A DNA stretch of 64,000 nt from Desulfobacter curvatus DSM 3379 (GCF_000373985.1 NZ_KB893012.1:1-64000); one strand, 5' to 3'. Shown: positions 26,721 to 34,917, counted from the stretch's first letter. Numbers and translations: made by a program. Notes: generated by a model not told the origin, from the sequence alone.

Positions 26721-26734
26721 CTTATCTATATCAG
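26721..26734. promoter_or_regulatory. Weak FNR/HcpR-like site upstream of the napC-hao operon
   Basis: On the minus strand this reads CTGATATAGATAAG, which keeps the GAT-N4-ATA core of TTGAT-N4-ATCAA but misses the outer bases. It is offered only because the three other sites flank related genes. Nothing else recognisable lies in 26549-26906. Confidence 0.25.
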
Positions 26735-26906
26735 AGGGGGATGTCAAGAGGTTGTGTGGGTGTGGTAAATTTTCCTTTATTGAGTAGGCAACTTATAGGC
26801 TTATAGGAGTGATGCCATTCAGCAATAAATTAGGTACAGGCCTTGATCAACTTCATGGTGAAACTTTAAAAAAAGAGACCAAGACCTGTGTTGAAGCGTT
26901 CGGACT

Positions 26907-28949
26907 TTACGGCGTGGTGCCGTATCCCATGGGCAGCTGTTTGAACCGGCCGCCGTGTATAATAGGATCGCCTTTATACCCCAGGGATTTAAAGTTTATA
27001 TAATCGGTTTTGTTGATTAAATGCTCAACATCCCGGCCTTTGGATTTCATATAGGAAAAATCAGTGCCCTTGTGGGCGATTTTTTTGAAATCCACATTGC
27101 GGTTGTCCTGGTGACACCGGTTACAGGTTGTTTCTCCTTTCAGGCTTTCATGGCACTGGGCGCAGGAAAGAGCCATGTCTGCAGGCATCACTTCATGTTC
27201 AAGCCGCCAGTACATCCAGGTTTTTTTCCATTTGTATGATCCTGAATAGGGCAGGCCTGCCACGGACATACCTTCCTTAAACGCCTTGTCCCAGTCCCGG
27301 TTCTTCCAGAATGCAGTCTTATCCTCCTCGTTTCTGGGGAACAGATGGGGCACCAGAATGGTATCATGATCCGCATCCACAGCCTGGATTCCCTTCATGA
27401 TCTTGAACGGTGTAATTTTTGACGAAGGGTCTTTAATGGAGCCCACCGGTGTGGTCAGATTGATCACTTCGGCATTGGTGTCTACCTTGTCTCCCAAAAG
27501 CACCCGGTGCATATATCCGGAATACCACTGGTAATCGGGTGCCGCCGACTCTTCCCACTTAAAAAAGCCTTTTTTCCAGTTATAATCGGGCTTGCCGTAC
27601 TTATCCATTTGGGGTTTCCGGTCTTTATCCCCGGCCTGGGACCAGTCCCAGTATGTTTTAGTGGGTTTGCACTTGGCAAATACCGGAGAGTGACACACAT
27701 TGCACTCCAGGGTTTTACAATGATTATCCAGATGATGGTCCAAAAGCCCGCCGCTGTAATGGGGATTGTCTCCATGGCAGTCCTGGCAGGAGACCTTGCC
27801 TTCTGCCACGGGCACCGAGGTGCTCCGGCCCGCAATCCGGTGGTTCCGGGTTTTATGGCATTCGGTACAGGCAAAATCATATCCACCCATGTGGACGTCA
27901 CAACTACGTTCCGGGGTTAGCAGCTGCCTGGACATGTCGGCATGTTTGATGGCATCGCCGCCCCCGCCGTTGAAATGGCAGGCTCCGCAAGTGGCACGGC
28001 TGGAATGCCCGACCTTTTGGGCCACCATCTTCAGATCAACGTCTTTTGCCGGCATACCCGCTGCCGTGGGCTCTTTTTTGTAGGTGCCTGTGGTGTCATG
28101 GCACACCAGGCAGTCAATTTTTGATATGTCTGTAAAATCAAAGCCTGCATCTTTCCATCCATATCCGGCATGGCAACTGGTACAGCGCGGTTCGTTGCTG
28201 ATGATATTGATACAATAGTTATTCAACGCCGTAGCCGCCTTGCCGTGAAGGATCTCTTTGCTGTGGCCGGTGGTATACGGGGACGGCCCCTTCCAGAGCC
28301 AATGGGCGGTTTTGATCATATCCTTGCCCTGGGTTTCGTGGCATCTGAGACACTCGGCGGTCACCTGGAACGGATCAGCATTGTCCGGCAGGTTAACCAG
28401 TTGGGTGTGGTCCGGCACATTTTTCAAATGACATCCTGTGCAGGTCGTCGGCCCTTTGGCTTCAGCCTTATGGCATTCCATACATTGCTGATGATAGGCT
28501 GCTTTCAGGCCGATTCGTTCTGGGTGTTCACTGTTAAAAGCATCCTGGTGGCAGGCTGAACACCGGGTGGTTTCAAGCGCGTCCTCCTCTTTGGGACGAT
28601 AGTGGTGACACCGGGTGCAGTCCTGGATCAGGGCTGCATGCCGTTTATGGGCAAACCTGACCGGGCCGTAATGGTCTTCACGTTTTTTAATAATGGGGCT
28701 GTCCAGAAGAAAATAGACATCATTGATATCGGACAGGGACAATCCCTGGTCCAAAAGCCGCATTTTACGTTCCGTGTGCCCTTCGTCTTTGTACTCACTG
28801 ACAAACGGGACCGTCTCCTTTGCTTTTTCTTTTGCGGCCTCCTGATCCGGGGCGGTCCACGTATTGGCCGCCCGGCAGGGCGATGCTGCAATGAACAACA
28901 CCCCTGCCATAACACTAAGGGCTTTTATCATTTTTGCCAATTTAATCAT
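26907..28949 (-). CDS. 13-haem cytochrome: c3-type domain fused to an octahaem tetrathionate reductase-like domain
   Basis: Secreted 680-aa cytochrome with a signal peptide (first ~28 residues) and thirteen CXXCH sites. The first four (from Cys111: CTRCHH, CSACH, CMECH, CTGCH) form a class III (c3/HmcA) domain. The other nine (CLRCH, CTSCH, CLVCH, CGACH, CTECH, CQDCH, CNVCH, CAQCH, CNRCH) lie in a region resembling octahaem tetrathionate reductase (OTR), with motifs CTSCHAGYGWKDAGFDF and CLVCHDTTGTYKK. OTR proteins reduce tetrathionate, nitrite and hydroxylamine in vitro. Its ATG overlaps the NrfD stop (ATGA). Together with the NrfD and HmcB-like subunits it would form a menaquinol-linked periplasmic reductase or electron-exchange complex. 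The substrate is unknown. Confidence 0.85.
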   Translation of the reverse strand: MIKLAKMIKALSVMAGVLFIAASPCRAANTWTAPDQEAAKEKAKETVPFVSEYKDEGHTERKMRLLDQGLSLSDINDVYFLLDSPIIKKREDHYGPVRFAHKRHAALIQDCTRCHHYRPKEEDALETTRCSACHQDAFNSEHPERIGLKAAYHQQCMECHKAEAKGPTTCTGCHLKNVPDHTQLVNLPDNADPFQVTAECLRCHETQGKDMIKTAHWLWKGPSPYTTGHSKEILHGKAATALNNYCINIISNEPRCTSCHAGYGWKDAGFDFTDISKIDCLVCHDTTGTYKKEPTAAGMPAKDVDLKMVAQKVGHSSRATCGACHFNGGGGDAIKHADMSRQLLTPERSCDVHMGGYDFACTECHKTRNHRIAGRSTSVPVAEGKVSCQDCHGDNPHYSGGLLDHHLDNHCKTLECNVCHSPVFAKCKPTKTYWDWSQAGDKDRKPQMDKYGKPDYNWKKGFFKWEESAAPDYQWYSGYMHRVLLGDKVDTNAEVINLTTPVGSIKDPSSKITPFKIMKGIQAVDADHDTILVPHLFPRNEEDKTAFWKNRDWDKAFKEGMSVAGLPYSGSYKWKKTWMYWRLEHEVMPADMALSCAQCHESLKGETTCNRCHQDNRNVDFKKIAHKGTDFSYMKSKGRDVEHLINKTDYINFKSLGYKGDPIIHGGRFKQLPMGYGTTP

Positions 28950-30145
28950 CGGGACACCTCCTGTGACCCCTGCAGCACCGGCAGATAGGTAACCGCGATT
29001 CTGTAGAGGAACATAAGCGTGGCAATCAATCCAAAGGTTACCATCATCTCTCCGATGGAAGGGAAATACCCCGGGTCACTCAACGGAGGTTTAAACCCGA
29101 CAATGAATACGTTGATCCGGTTCAGGACCACCCCCGCCACAATAAGGGTTGCTGCCGTAAAAAGTCCTTTGCGCGATGCCCTTACCTTGGGGGAAACCAG
29201 CATGAGCCAGGGGAGGATTACACCAAAGACCAACTCCGCCACAAAAGCGTTGCTCTGGGCCGTGCCGTCCAGAAGATAGATCCAGGTGCCCCGGACCGCC
29301 ATATCTCCGATTTTGAGCGCCATGTAGAACCCTAAAAGAAAGATGGTGATCCGGGTCAAGGGCGTCAGAATATTCATTTCTGAATCCAGCTTGAATGAAG
29401 AGGTAGCGATGGTGGTTTCAAACACCACCATGGGATAGCCCACGGCAAACGCTGAAGTCAAGAACAACAGCGGCAGAATGGGCGTGTACCACAGGGGATG
29501 CAGTTTGGTGGGGGCAATGAGCATCAACGAACCCAGACTTGACTGGTGCATGCAGGAGAGCACCACCCCCAGAATAATTAAGATCCACATGATCTTGTCG
29601 ATAATGGCATCCCCAATGTTCAGGATTCCATCCACCAGGCCGTTGAGCAGGGCCAACGGGCCCGGCAGGTTTACATTTCCTTTGAACTGCTCGGCCACAA
29701 TGGGAAAGAACTCCAGGTAGAGCACATTGAGATAGCACATAACGCACATGGCTACTTCAAATAATACGGAATTGGTATTCCAGTTGAACATGGGTTTCCA
29801 GATCGCCCAGGAACGGCCGATATCCACCATCAGCCCAAGGACCACAAAGGTATATCCTAAAACAGCGGTGAGCAGCGCCGGCCGTGTGACAGGCTCATAG
29901 GCATGCCGGCCAAAAATATGTGCTACTGCCGCCGTGGTAAATCCGCCGGCAGCCAGGGCCACGCCTGTGGCTACATCCACGCCCACCCAAAGTCCCCAGG
30001 GTCTGGCTGTGCTTAAATTGGCCACATATCCGATCCCCCCGGTAAACCGGGCAATAATGGTGAGAGCACCGGCAACCATAAAAACCAGCATCACCAGAAC
30101 CCCGGGTGTCCAGAACGGTTTTCTTAATGCCATGGGTTTATGCAT
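28946..30145 (-). CDS. NrfD/PsrC-like integral membrane subunit
   Basis: Polytopic membrane protein of 399 aa in the NrfD/HmcC family, with about nine or ten hydrophobic helices. The family exchanges electrons between menaquinone and an attached Fe-S subunit. I place the start at ATG 30145, preceded by AAAGGAGG; the open frame runs further upstream, but that part overlaps the Fe-S gene. The ATG overlaps the end of the upstream Fe-S gene by eight bases, and its stop overlaps the cytochrome start, so all three subunits are translationally coupled. Confidence 0.88.
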   Translation of the reverse strand: MHKPMALRKPFWTPGVLVMLVFMVAGALTIIARFTGGIGYVANLSTARPWGLWVGVDVATGVALAAGGFTTAAVAHIFGRHAYEPVTRPALLTAVLGYTFVVLGLMVDIGRSWAIWKPMFNWNTNSVLFEVAMCVMCYLNVLYLEFFPIVAEQFKGNVNLPGPLALLNGLVDGILNIGDAIIDKIMWILIILGVVLSCMHQSSLGSLMLIAPTKLHPLWYTPILPLLFLTSAFAVGYPMVVFETTIATSSFKLDSEMNILTPLTRITIFLLGFYMALKIGDMAVRGTWIYLLDGTAQSNAFVAELVFGVILPWLMLVSPKVRASRKGLFTAATLIVAGVVLNRINVFIVGFKPPLSDPGYFPSIGEMMVTFGLIATLMFLYRIAVTYLPVLQGSQEVSR

Positions 30146-31067
30146 CACTACCTCCTTTCTGCGAAGGCGTCTCTTTGGTTTTTTCCGCCTTGTGTGTGCC
30201 GAACATAATTGCGCCCAAAAGGCTGAAAAGTGCAATGGGAGACCACAGATAACTGAACAGCGAATGCTGGATGGTTTCCGACAATTTTGGCATGGGCTTA
30301 TCCGGCAGATCCGGCAGGTTGACAGTTTCAAAGGGAACCGAAGAGATATAAAGCCAGGAGGTGCCCCCCGCCTCTTTCTCTCCGTAAATGTGGTCAATAT
30401 ACTTGCCCGGGTTCTGGGCCAGCCGGGTTTTGGCCACCTCGAGCAGGGTCTGCCGTTTACCGAATGTCAGCGCCTCGGTGGGGCAGATGGTGGCGCATCC
30501 GGGCAATCCGCCATCCTTGGATATCCTGTCGTAGCAGAAGGTGCATTTCATCACCCGGGGAGTGACAGGATCAAAATATTCGTATGCCGGAATCTCAAAG
30601 GGACAGGCCACCATGCAGTAGCGGCAGCCGATGCATTTGTCCACATTGTACCGCACCGCGCCGGTCTCGTCCTTGGTCAGTGCCCCCACAATGCAGGCCG
30701 ATACGCAGGCCGGATCCTGGCAGTGCATGCACTGGACCTTGGCAAAGGTGGGGATAGGATTGTCATTTTCATCCACCGTTCCGGTAAAATACCGGTTAAC
30801 CACAGTATAGGCCTTGTCATCCGGACGCCGTTTCTTTTCAAAAACAGTACATTGGCAGGCGGCCCGTTCCGGTGCCGGCAAATGGTTGACTTCGGCACAG
30901 GCATCTTCACATTTGCGGCAACCCACACACCGGGTCAGGTCCACCAGGCACCCGAACGGATCAGGCGGGGCCTTGGACTGCCAGGCGTCGGCGGTTGCAG
31001 GCGCAACAGCTGCCGTGGCCGTAGCTGCGCCCATGATTTTAAAAAAATGTCTTCTGCTCAGCTGCAT
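30138..31067 (-). CDS. Periplasmic Fe-S subunit, HybA/HmcB-like, with Tat signal
   Basis: A 309-aa ferredoxin-type electron-transfer subunit. It begins with a twin-arginine signal (SRRHFFK), followed by an Ala-rich h-region. Four [4Fe-4S] cysteine groups follow (CVGCRKCEDAC, CMHCQDPACVSAC, CIGCRYCMVAC, CTFC with a later C-x11-C). A C-terminal hydrophobic helix (about 270-292) anchors it, as in HybA and HmcB. It starts the three-gene operon; GGAGG precedes the ATG. A sigma-54 promoter on the minus strand (31161-31176) and inverted upstream sites (31260-31312) lie in front, shared with the divergent EBP gene. Confidence 0.92.
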   Translation of the reverse strand: MQLSRRHFFKIMGAATATAAVAPATADAWQSKAPPDPFGCLVDLTRCVGCRKCEDACAEVNHLPAPERAACQCTVFEKKRRPDDKAYTVVNRYFTGTVDENDNPIPTFAKVQCMHCQDPACVSACIVGALTKDETGAVRYNVDKCIGCRYCMVACPFEIPAYEYFDPVTPRVMKCTFCYDRISKDGGLPGCATICPTEALTFGKRQTLLEVAKTRLAQNPGKYIDHIYGEKEAGGTSWLYISSVPFETVNLPDLPDKPMPKLSETIQHSLFSYLWSPIALFSLLGAIMFGTHKAEKTKETPSQKGGSDA

Positions 31068-31160
31068 TGAACCTCCACAAATTTTTAAGCGTCACACTGC
31101 ATAAATGGTCTATGCAGCTGCTTGGTTTTTCTTTTCCTATTTTTAACCCTACGAGGCAAT

Positions 31161-31176
31161 TGCAACGCCCGTGCCG
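31161..31176 (-). promoter_or_regulatory. Sigma-54 promoter of the cytochrome operon
   Basis: Read on the minus strand: CGGCACGGGCGTTGCA, a match to TGGCACG-N4-TTGCA except the first base. It lies about 95 bp before the start of the Fe-S gene, giving a ~80-base leader. Confidence 0.65.
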
Positions 31177-31259
31177 GGTTTTTCGGAAATCACAACCTGC
31201 TATTTTTACGATATTTTCCTAAATTTATACTGACAGACAGGGACCCAAGGTGTTAAATA

Positions 31260-31312
31260 TGTTTAAGCATGTGTTAAAAATATAGCGTAAGATTTAAACA
31301 CATGCTTAACAA
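31260..31312. promoter_or_regulatory. Paired inverted sites, likely EBP enhancer
   Basis: Two opposing copies of a TTTAA-N7-TTAAA type site carry perfect 11-bp inverted arms, AAGCATGTGTT (31265-31275) and AACACATGCTT (31297-31307). They lie ~85-135 bp upstream of the minus-strand sigma-54 promoter and immediately before the EBP start at 31332. This is the expected place for binding by that EBP and for its self-regulation. Confidence 0.6.
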
Positions 31313-31331
31313 TTTAAACAAGGCAGGAAAT

Positions 31332-32738
31332 ATGCTGATACATGAGCATGAAATGGATGCGTTCTGGGAGAAGATTGTCAACACCATCAACGATGGGCTG
31401 ATGTTCATCGGGCCGGACGGCACCATTCAGATGGTCAACAAGGCATTTGAAAAATTGACCGGCTACACGTCGGCCCAGGCCGTGGGTATGTCCTGCCGTA
31501 TGCTGCAGTGTGACGCCTGTGAGCAGACCCTGACCCCCATAGACAAGTCTGTGTGGTGCCGTCTTTTTGTTCCCCAGGAGTCGGAAATGCAGAAGTGCCG
31601 ATGCCTGATCAAACGCAAAGACGGCAGCTATCTGCCTGTTTTAAAAAATGCCGCGGCATTCAGAGATGAACACCAGAATGTGGTGGGGGTGGTGGAGACA
31701 TTGACCGACATCTCGGAACTTGAGCGCCTGGACAAACAGGTCAATATGCTTGCCAGGCAACGCAGCCATGACAATGATTTCTTCGGCATGACAGGCAAAT
31801 CACAGCAAATGGAAACCGTGTTTGAAATGATCCGAAAGGCTTCGGGCTCAAATGCCCCGGTGATGATCCTGGGGGAAAGTGGGTCCGGCAAGGAACTGGT
31901 TGCCGATGCCATTCACCTGAATGGCACCAGAAAGCAGGGGCCGTTTATCCGGCTCAATTGCGCGGCTTTAAACCCGTCTGTCCTGGAAAGCGAGATGTTC
32001 GGCCATGTCAAAGGGGCATTCACCGGGGCCCACAGCAGCCGTATCGGCCGGTTTGAGGCGGCACACCAAGGCAGTCTCTTTTTGGACGAAATCGGCGATA
32101 TGCCCATGCCGCTGCAAACCAAACTGTTGCGGGTGCTTGAGTCCGGGCAGTTTGAACGGGTGGGCGACATTGCCCCTGTCCGGGTGGATGTGAGAATTAT
32201 CACAGCTACCAATAAAAATCTTGAAACACTGATTGAAAAAAATGAATTCCGGCAGGATCTGTTTTTCAGAATAAATGTTATCCCCATTTACCTGCCGCCG
32301 CTCAGGCAGCGTACCGAAGACATCCCATTGCTTGTAAACACATTTATCCGGCAGTGCCATCAAAGCACCGGCAAAACCATCACCGGTATCAGCCGGGACG
32401 TTATGGACCTGTTCATGGCATATCAATGGCCCGGCAACATCCGTGAACTCAAAAATGCCATGGATTACGCGTTTGTCACGGCTGACGGCCCGATAATCCA
32501 GCTCGACCATATTCCCAAACGCATTGGTGCTGATACCGCGACATCAACCCAGCCGGGGAGTGTTGAGCGCCGCCCGGATAACACAACCAATGAAAAACAG
32601 CAGTTAATTGATGCCTTAATTCAGGCAAACGGAAACCAGACCCGTGCGGCAAAACTTCTTAATATCAACCGTGTCACGGTGTGGAACCGGATGAAAAAAT
32701 ACCAGATTGATTTGCAAAAAACATTGGCATACAAATGA
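31332..32738 (+). CDS. Sigma-54 enhancer-binding protein with cysteine-rich PAS sensor (EBP 1)
   Basis: NtrC-type activator of 468 aa without a receiver domain. The N-terminal PAS domain (about 8-125) carries Cys at 55, 60, 63, 76, 89 and 91. The AAA+ domain has Walker A GESGSGKE, GAFTGA and LDEIGDMP, and a Fis-type helix-turn-helix ends the protein (QTRAAKLLNINRVTVWNRMKK). I chose ATG 31332 (after AGGCAGGA) because the upstream ATG at 31302 lies inside the inverted operator repeat. It is divergent from the HmcB/NrfD/cytochrome operon and most likely activates it in response to a redox or metal signal sensed by the PAS domain. Confidence 0.88.
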   Translation: MLIHEHEMDAFWEKIVNTINDGLMFIGPDGTIQMVNKAFEKLTGYTSAQAVGMSCRMLQCDACEQTLTPIDKSVWCRLFVPQESEMQKCRCLIKRKDGSYLPVLKNAAAFRDEHQNVVGVVETLTDISELERLDKQVNMLARQRSHDNDFFGMTGKSQQMETVFEMIRKASGSNAPVMILGESGSGKELVADAIHLNGTRKQGPFIRLNCAALNPSVLESEMFGHVKGAFTGAHSSRIGRFEAAHQGSLFLDEIGDMPMPLQTKLLRVLESGQFERVGDIAPVRVDVRIITATNKNLETLIEKNEFRQDLFFRINVIPIYLPPLRQRTEDIPLLVNTFIRQCHQSTGKTITGISRDVMDLFMAYQWPGNIRELKNAMDYAFVTADGPIIQLDHIPKRIGADTATSTQPGSVERRPDNTTNEKQQLIDALIQANGNQTRAAKLLNINRVTVWNRMKKYQIDLQKTLAYK

Positions 32739-32739
32739 G

Positions 32740-32856
32740 TTGAAAATTTCAAGAATTACAATTTTGACGCTTGGTGTAGCCGATTTAGGCAAAGCTACAG
32801 AATTTTATAAAGCCGTACTTGGCACACCTCCCAATATAAAGGTTGTGCCACAATAA
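32740..32856 (+). pseudogene. VOC/glyoxalase-family N-terminal remnant
   Basis: A 38-codon frame reads ISRITILTLGVADLGKATEF followed by YKAVLGTPPN and a stop. This is the first strand-helix unit of vicinal-oxygen-chelate (glyoxalase-like) proteins, which are normally 120-140 residues long. It starts with TTG and overlaps the preceding gene's end, with no ribosome-binding site. It is most likely a truncated relic. Confidence 0.55.
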
Positions 32857-32930
32857 ATCATGAAAAAACGAATCGGTTAATTTTTTGATTCGTATCACGT
32901 ACAATTTTCAAGGAGCAAGGAGAATTCAAT

Positions 32931-33788
32931 ATGACGTATTACATTCCCGATCACGAACTCTGTCAAATTTTGGATGAAGACATACAGGTGTTTGATTTAA
33001 CCTCTCATTTACTGCAAATACCGGCAACAACCGGTAAATTATTTTACAAGGCTCGCACGGCCTGTTTGGCTTCCTGTACCGAAGAAGTCGCCCGCATGCT
33101 TGAAATTCTCGGATTGACGGCTTCTATCATAACCCCGAGTGGTGTTTGGGCCGAAAAACAGCAGGTACTTGTTGAAGCGGTTGGTCCCTTGAACAAATTG
33201 CACGTGGCCTGGAGAAGTGCGGTAAAGATACTTGAGTACTGTTGTGCGGTATCTACCCGGGCACATAAAATGCTGCAGCAAGCTCAAAAATTAAATCCAA
33301 ATATTTCACTGGCCATCACGCGTAAAAATATACCAGGAAGTAAGAAATTGGCCTTGAAAGCCATTCTCTGTGCCGGAGCATATCCCCATCGCATGGGATT
33401 GCATGATAGCATTTTGATATTTAGAGAACATATGGATTGTCTGGGTGGGCGCGATGCTTTTTTGAAAAAGTTTGCTGAAATTCGCAGCACTGTTCACGAA
33501 CGAAAAATCGGGGTAGAAGCTCACAATATAGAAGAGGCCTTGCTGTTTGCCTCATATAAATTCGATTTTATCCAGTTGGATAAATTTAAATCTACAGATG
33601 TTCAGGAATTAGTTCCCAGATTACACGAGCTGCGGTCCGGAATTGTTGTTGTTGCAGCGGGGGGTATAAATCTCGAAAATGTAGAAGAATATGCAGGCAC
33701 AGGGGTTGATGTGATCGCATCTTCATCGGTTTTTCACGGCAAACCTGCCGATATAGGGGCTGAAATATTACCAGAATTAGTTGTTTGA
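32931..33788 (+). CDS. modD: ModD, quinolinate phosphoribosyltransferase-like protein
   Basis: Protein of 285 aa in the nicotinate-nucleotide pyrophosphorylase (NadC) superfamily, ModD branch, often found with molybdate transport genes. Typical motifs are ITRKNIPGSKKLALKA, HRMGLHDSILIFREH and the C-terminal VVVAAGGINLENVEEYAGTG. The start follows AAGGAG. The biochemical role of ModD is not firmly known. Here it stands alone, without modABC, between an EBP gene and a predicted sigma-54 promoter; any link to molybdenum or tungsten in this locus is inference. Confidence 0.85.
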   Translation: MTYYIPDHELCQILDEDIQVFDLTSHLLQIPATTGKLFYKARTACLASCTEEVARMLEILGLTASIITPSGVWAEKQQVLVEAVGPLNKLHVAWRSAVKILEYCCAVSTRAHKMLQQAQKLNPNISLAITRKNIPGSKKLALKAILCAGAYPHRMGLHDSILIFREHMDCLGGRDAFLKKFAEIRSTVHERKIGVEAHNIEEALLFASYKFDFIQLDKFKSTDVQELVPRLHELRSGIVVVAAGGINLENVEEYAGTGVDVIASSSVFHGKPADIGAEILPELVV

Positions 33789-33800
33789 GATTGGCTTTTG

Positions 33801-33816
33801 TGGCATGGGGATTGCA
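33801..33816 (+). promoter_or_regulatory. Strong sigma-54 promoter after modD
   Basis: TGGCATGGGGATTGCA matches the consensus TGGCAYR-N4-TTGCW throughout, with correct -24 GG to -12 GC spacing. A strong terminator follows ~80-120 bp later without a gene between, so it seems to drive a short RNA. Confidence 0.7.
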
Positions 33817-33826
33817 GTAATTTTCC

Positions 33827-33938
33827 TTCAGTTACTCAGATTCAAGTAATGGCATTTACTTACCTCCACCAAATCTGTTTAACCACCTCACCGCTTAAGG
33901 GGCAGCCAGATATTTTTACGGCTGCCCCTTAATTTTTG
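33827..33938 (+). ncRNA. Predicted sigma-54-dependent small RNA, about 110 nt
   Basis: A transcript starting ~12 bases after the -12 element of the 33801 promoter would end at the terminator at 33895-33938. It would be ~110 nt and contains no credible open reading frame. The 5' part can form an AAGTAA/TTACTT hairpin. Next comes a C-rich unpaired stretch with TACCTCCACC and ACCACCTCACC, which are complementary to Shine-Dalgarno sequences, as in many trans-acting regulatory RNAs. Existence and targets are inferred from sequence only. Confidence 0.5.
33895..33938 (+). terminator. Rho-independent terminator
   Basis: TTAAGGGGCAGCC (33895-33907) and GGCTGCCCCTTAA (33920-33932) form a perfect 13-bp stem followed by TTTTT. 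It may serve both modD and the predicted small RNA. Beyond it, up to 34273, I see only a weak sigma-54-like match (TGGCATAATTCTTGGA, around 34084-34099) and a possible 23-codon frame at 34140-34211 with an AAGGAAAGG ahead of it. Confidence 0.9.
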
Positions 33939-34139
33939 GGAGTGGTAACGTTTAGGTTAACGTTATCAGTGTAACCTTCCGGCTTAATATTGTCTGGCAA
34001 GGATCTGAATTTGTTCGGGTGGTTCTTTTATTTGTTCATAAAATTCAGATAGTTGTCTATGTCTCCTGGTCTCCGGTCAAAGATGGCATAATTCTTGGAT
34101 TAATTTGGAATAAATATTGGAACGGGCAAGGAAAGGCAA

Positions 34140-34211
34140 ATGAAAAAGTGCAATCATTTTAAAGCCGGCAAAACAAAAGAGTCAAAAATGACTATTAAAC
34201 CAATCAGTTGA
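34140..34211 (+). CDS. Possible small ORF, 23 aa, in the leader of the cytochrome b/MetVF operon
   Basis: ATG 34140 is preceded by AAGGAAAGG at good distance and opens a 23-codon frame (MKKCNHFKAGKTKESKMTIK...). It ends 62 bases before the first operon gene. It is basic with one Cys. It could be a leader peptide or chance; no homology is apparent to me. Confidence 0.25.
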   Translation: MKKCNHFKAGKTKESKMTIKPIS

Positions 34212-34273
34212 AGTGCCGGTCCCTGTCTCTGGACAGGATCTTTTGGCCATGAATTTTACTTAGGAGATAATTG

Positions 34274-34915
34274 ATGCCGTTGTATGATTTATTAACCGGC
34301 CCTATCATGTGGGTCACTGTTATACTTTTTGCCGCAGGCATGGTTTTTAAAACCATATCCCTGGTCCGGCTGGTTTCAGTCTGCCGGCCCGGCACTGCTT
34401 TTATCAATCCCAATGCCCGGTTTCCTAAGGTTTATAAAGCATCTCTTCCCGGCCGGTACCCCGTCACCACACTGATATCGGTTGTGTTTCATCTGATCCT
34501 TTTACTGTTGCCCTTCTTCATAGAAGGCCACAACATTCTTCTGGACACATCCTGGGGAGTCAGCCTGCCCATGCTGCCTGGCCATTTTGCAGACAACCTG
34601 ACCGTAATCGTCTTGGGCTGCGGTCTCTATTTCCTGTTTCGCCGTTTGTTTACAAAACGCGTTCGGGCTGTCTCTTTTTTCAGTGACTATTTGATCATTA
34701 TCCTGGTTATATTGCCTTTTTTAACCGGATTTATCGCTTACCATCGCCTTTTGCCCTATGATGCCGTGCTCAACGCGCATATCATCACAGGGCAGTTGAT
34801 GCTGGTGGCCATTCCATACACACGGCTGGTTCATATGATTGCATTTTTTGCAGTACGGCTGGCAAAACCTGCGGCAATGACGCAACCGCTTGATACAAAT
34901 AAAGGGGTTGTTTAA
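34274..34915 (+). CDS. NarI/cytochrome b-like membrane subunit
   Basis: Integral membrane protein of 213 aa with five predicted helices (about 8-30, 63-83, 95-115, 140-160, 170-195) and His residues within or next to helices that could bind two haems. It resembles the NarI/DsrM/TmcC class, which exchanges electrons with menaquinone. ATG 34274 follows AGGAG and is preferred to the TTG just before it. It opens a tight operon with a two-cluster ferredoxin (2 bases apart), a tetrahaem cytochrome and MetV/MetF. Its likely job is to link these to the quinone pool. Confidence 0.75.
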   Translation: MPLYDLLTGPIMWVTVILFAAGMVFKTISLVRLVSVCRPGTAFINPNARFPKVYKASLPGRYPVTTLISVVFHLILLLLPFFIEGHNILLDTSWGVSLPMLPGHFADNLTVIVLGCGLYFLFRRLFTKRVRAVSFFSDYLIIILVILPFLTGFIAYHRLLPYDAVLNAHIITGQLMLVAIPYTRLVHMIAFFAVRLAKPAAMTQPLDTNKGVV

Positions 34916-34917
34916 CT

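Noticed and set aside
26809..27003. 64-codon plus-strand frame with AGGAG before the ATG
   Set aside because: About half lies on the opposite strand of the 13-haem cytochrome gene and the product resembles nothing known.
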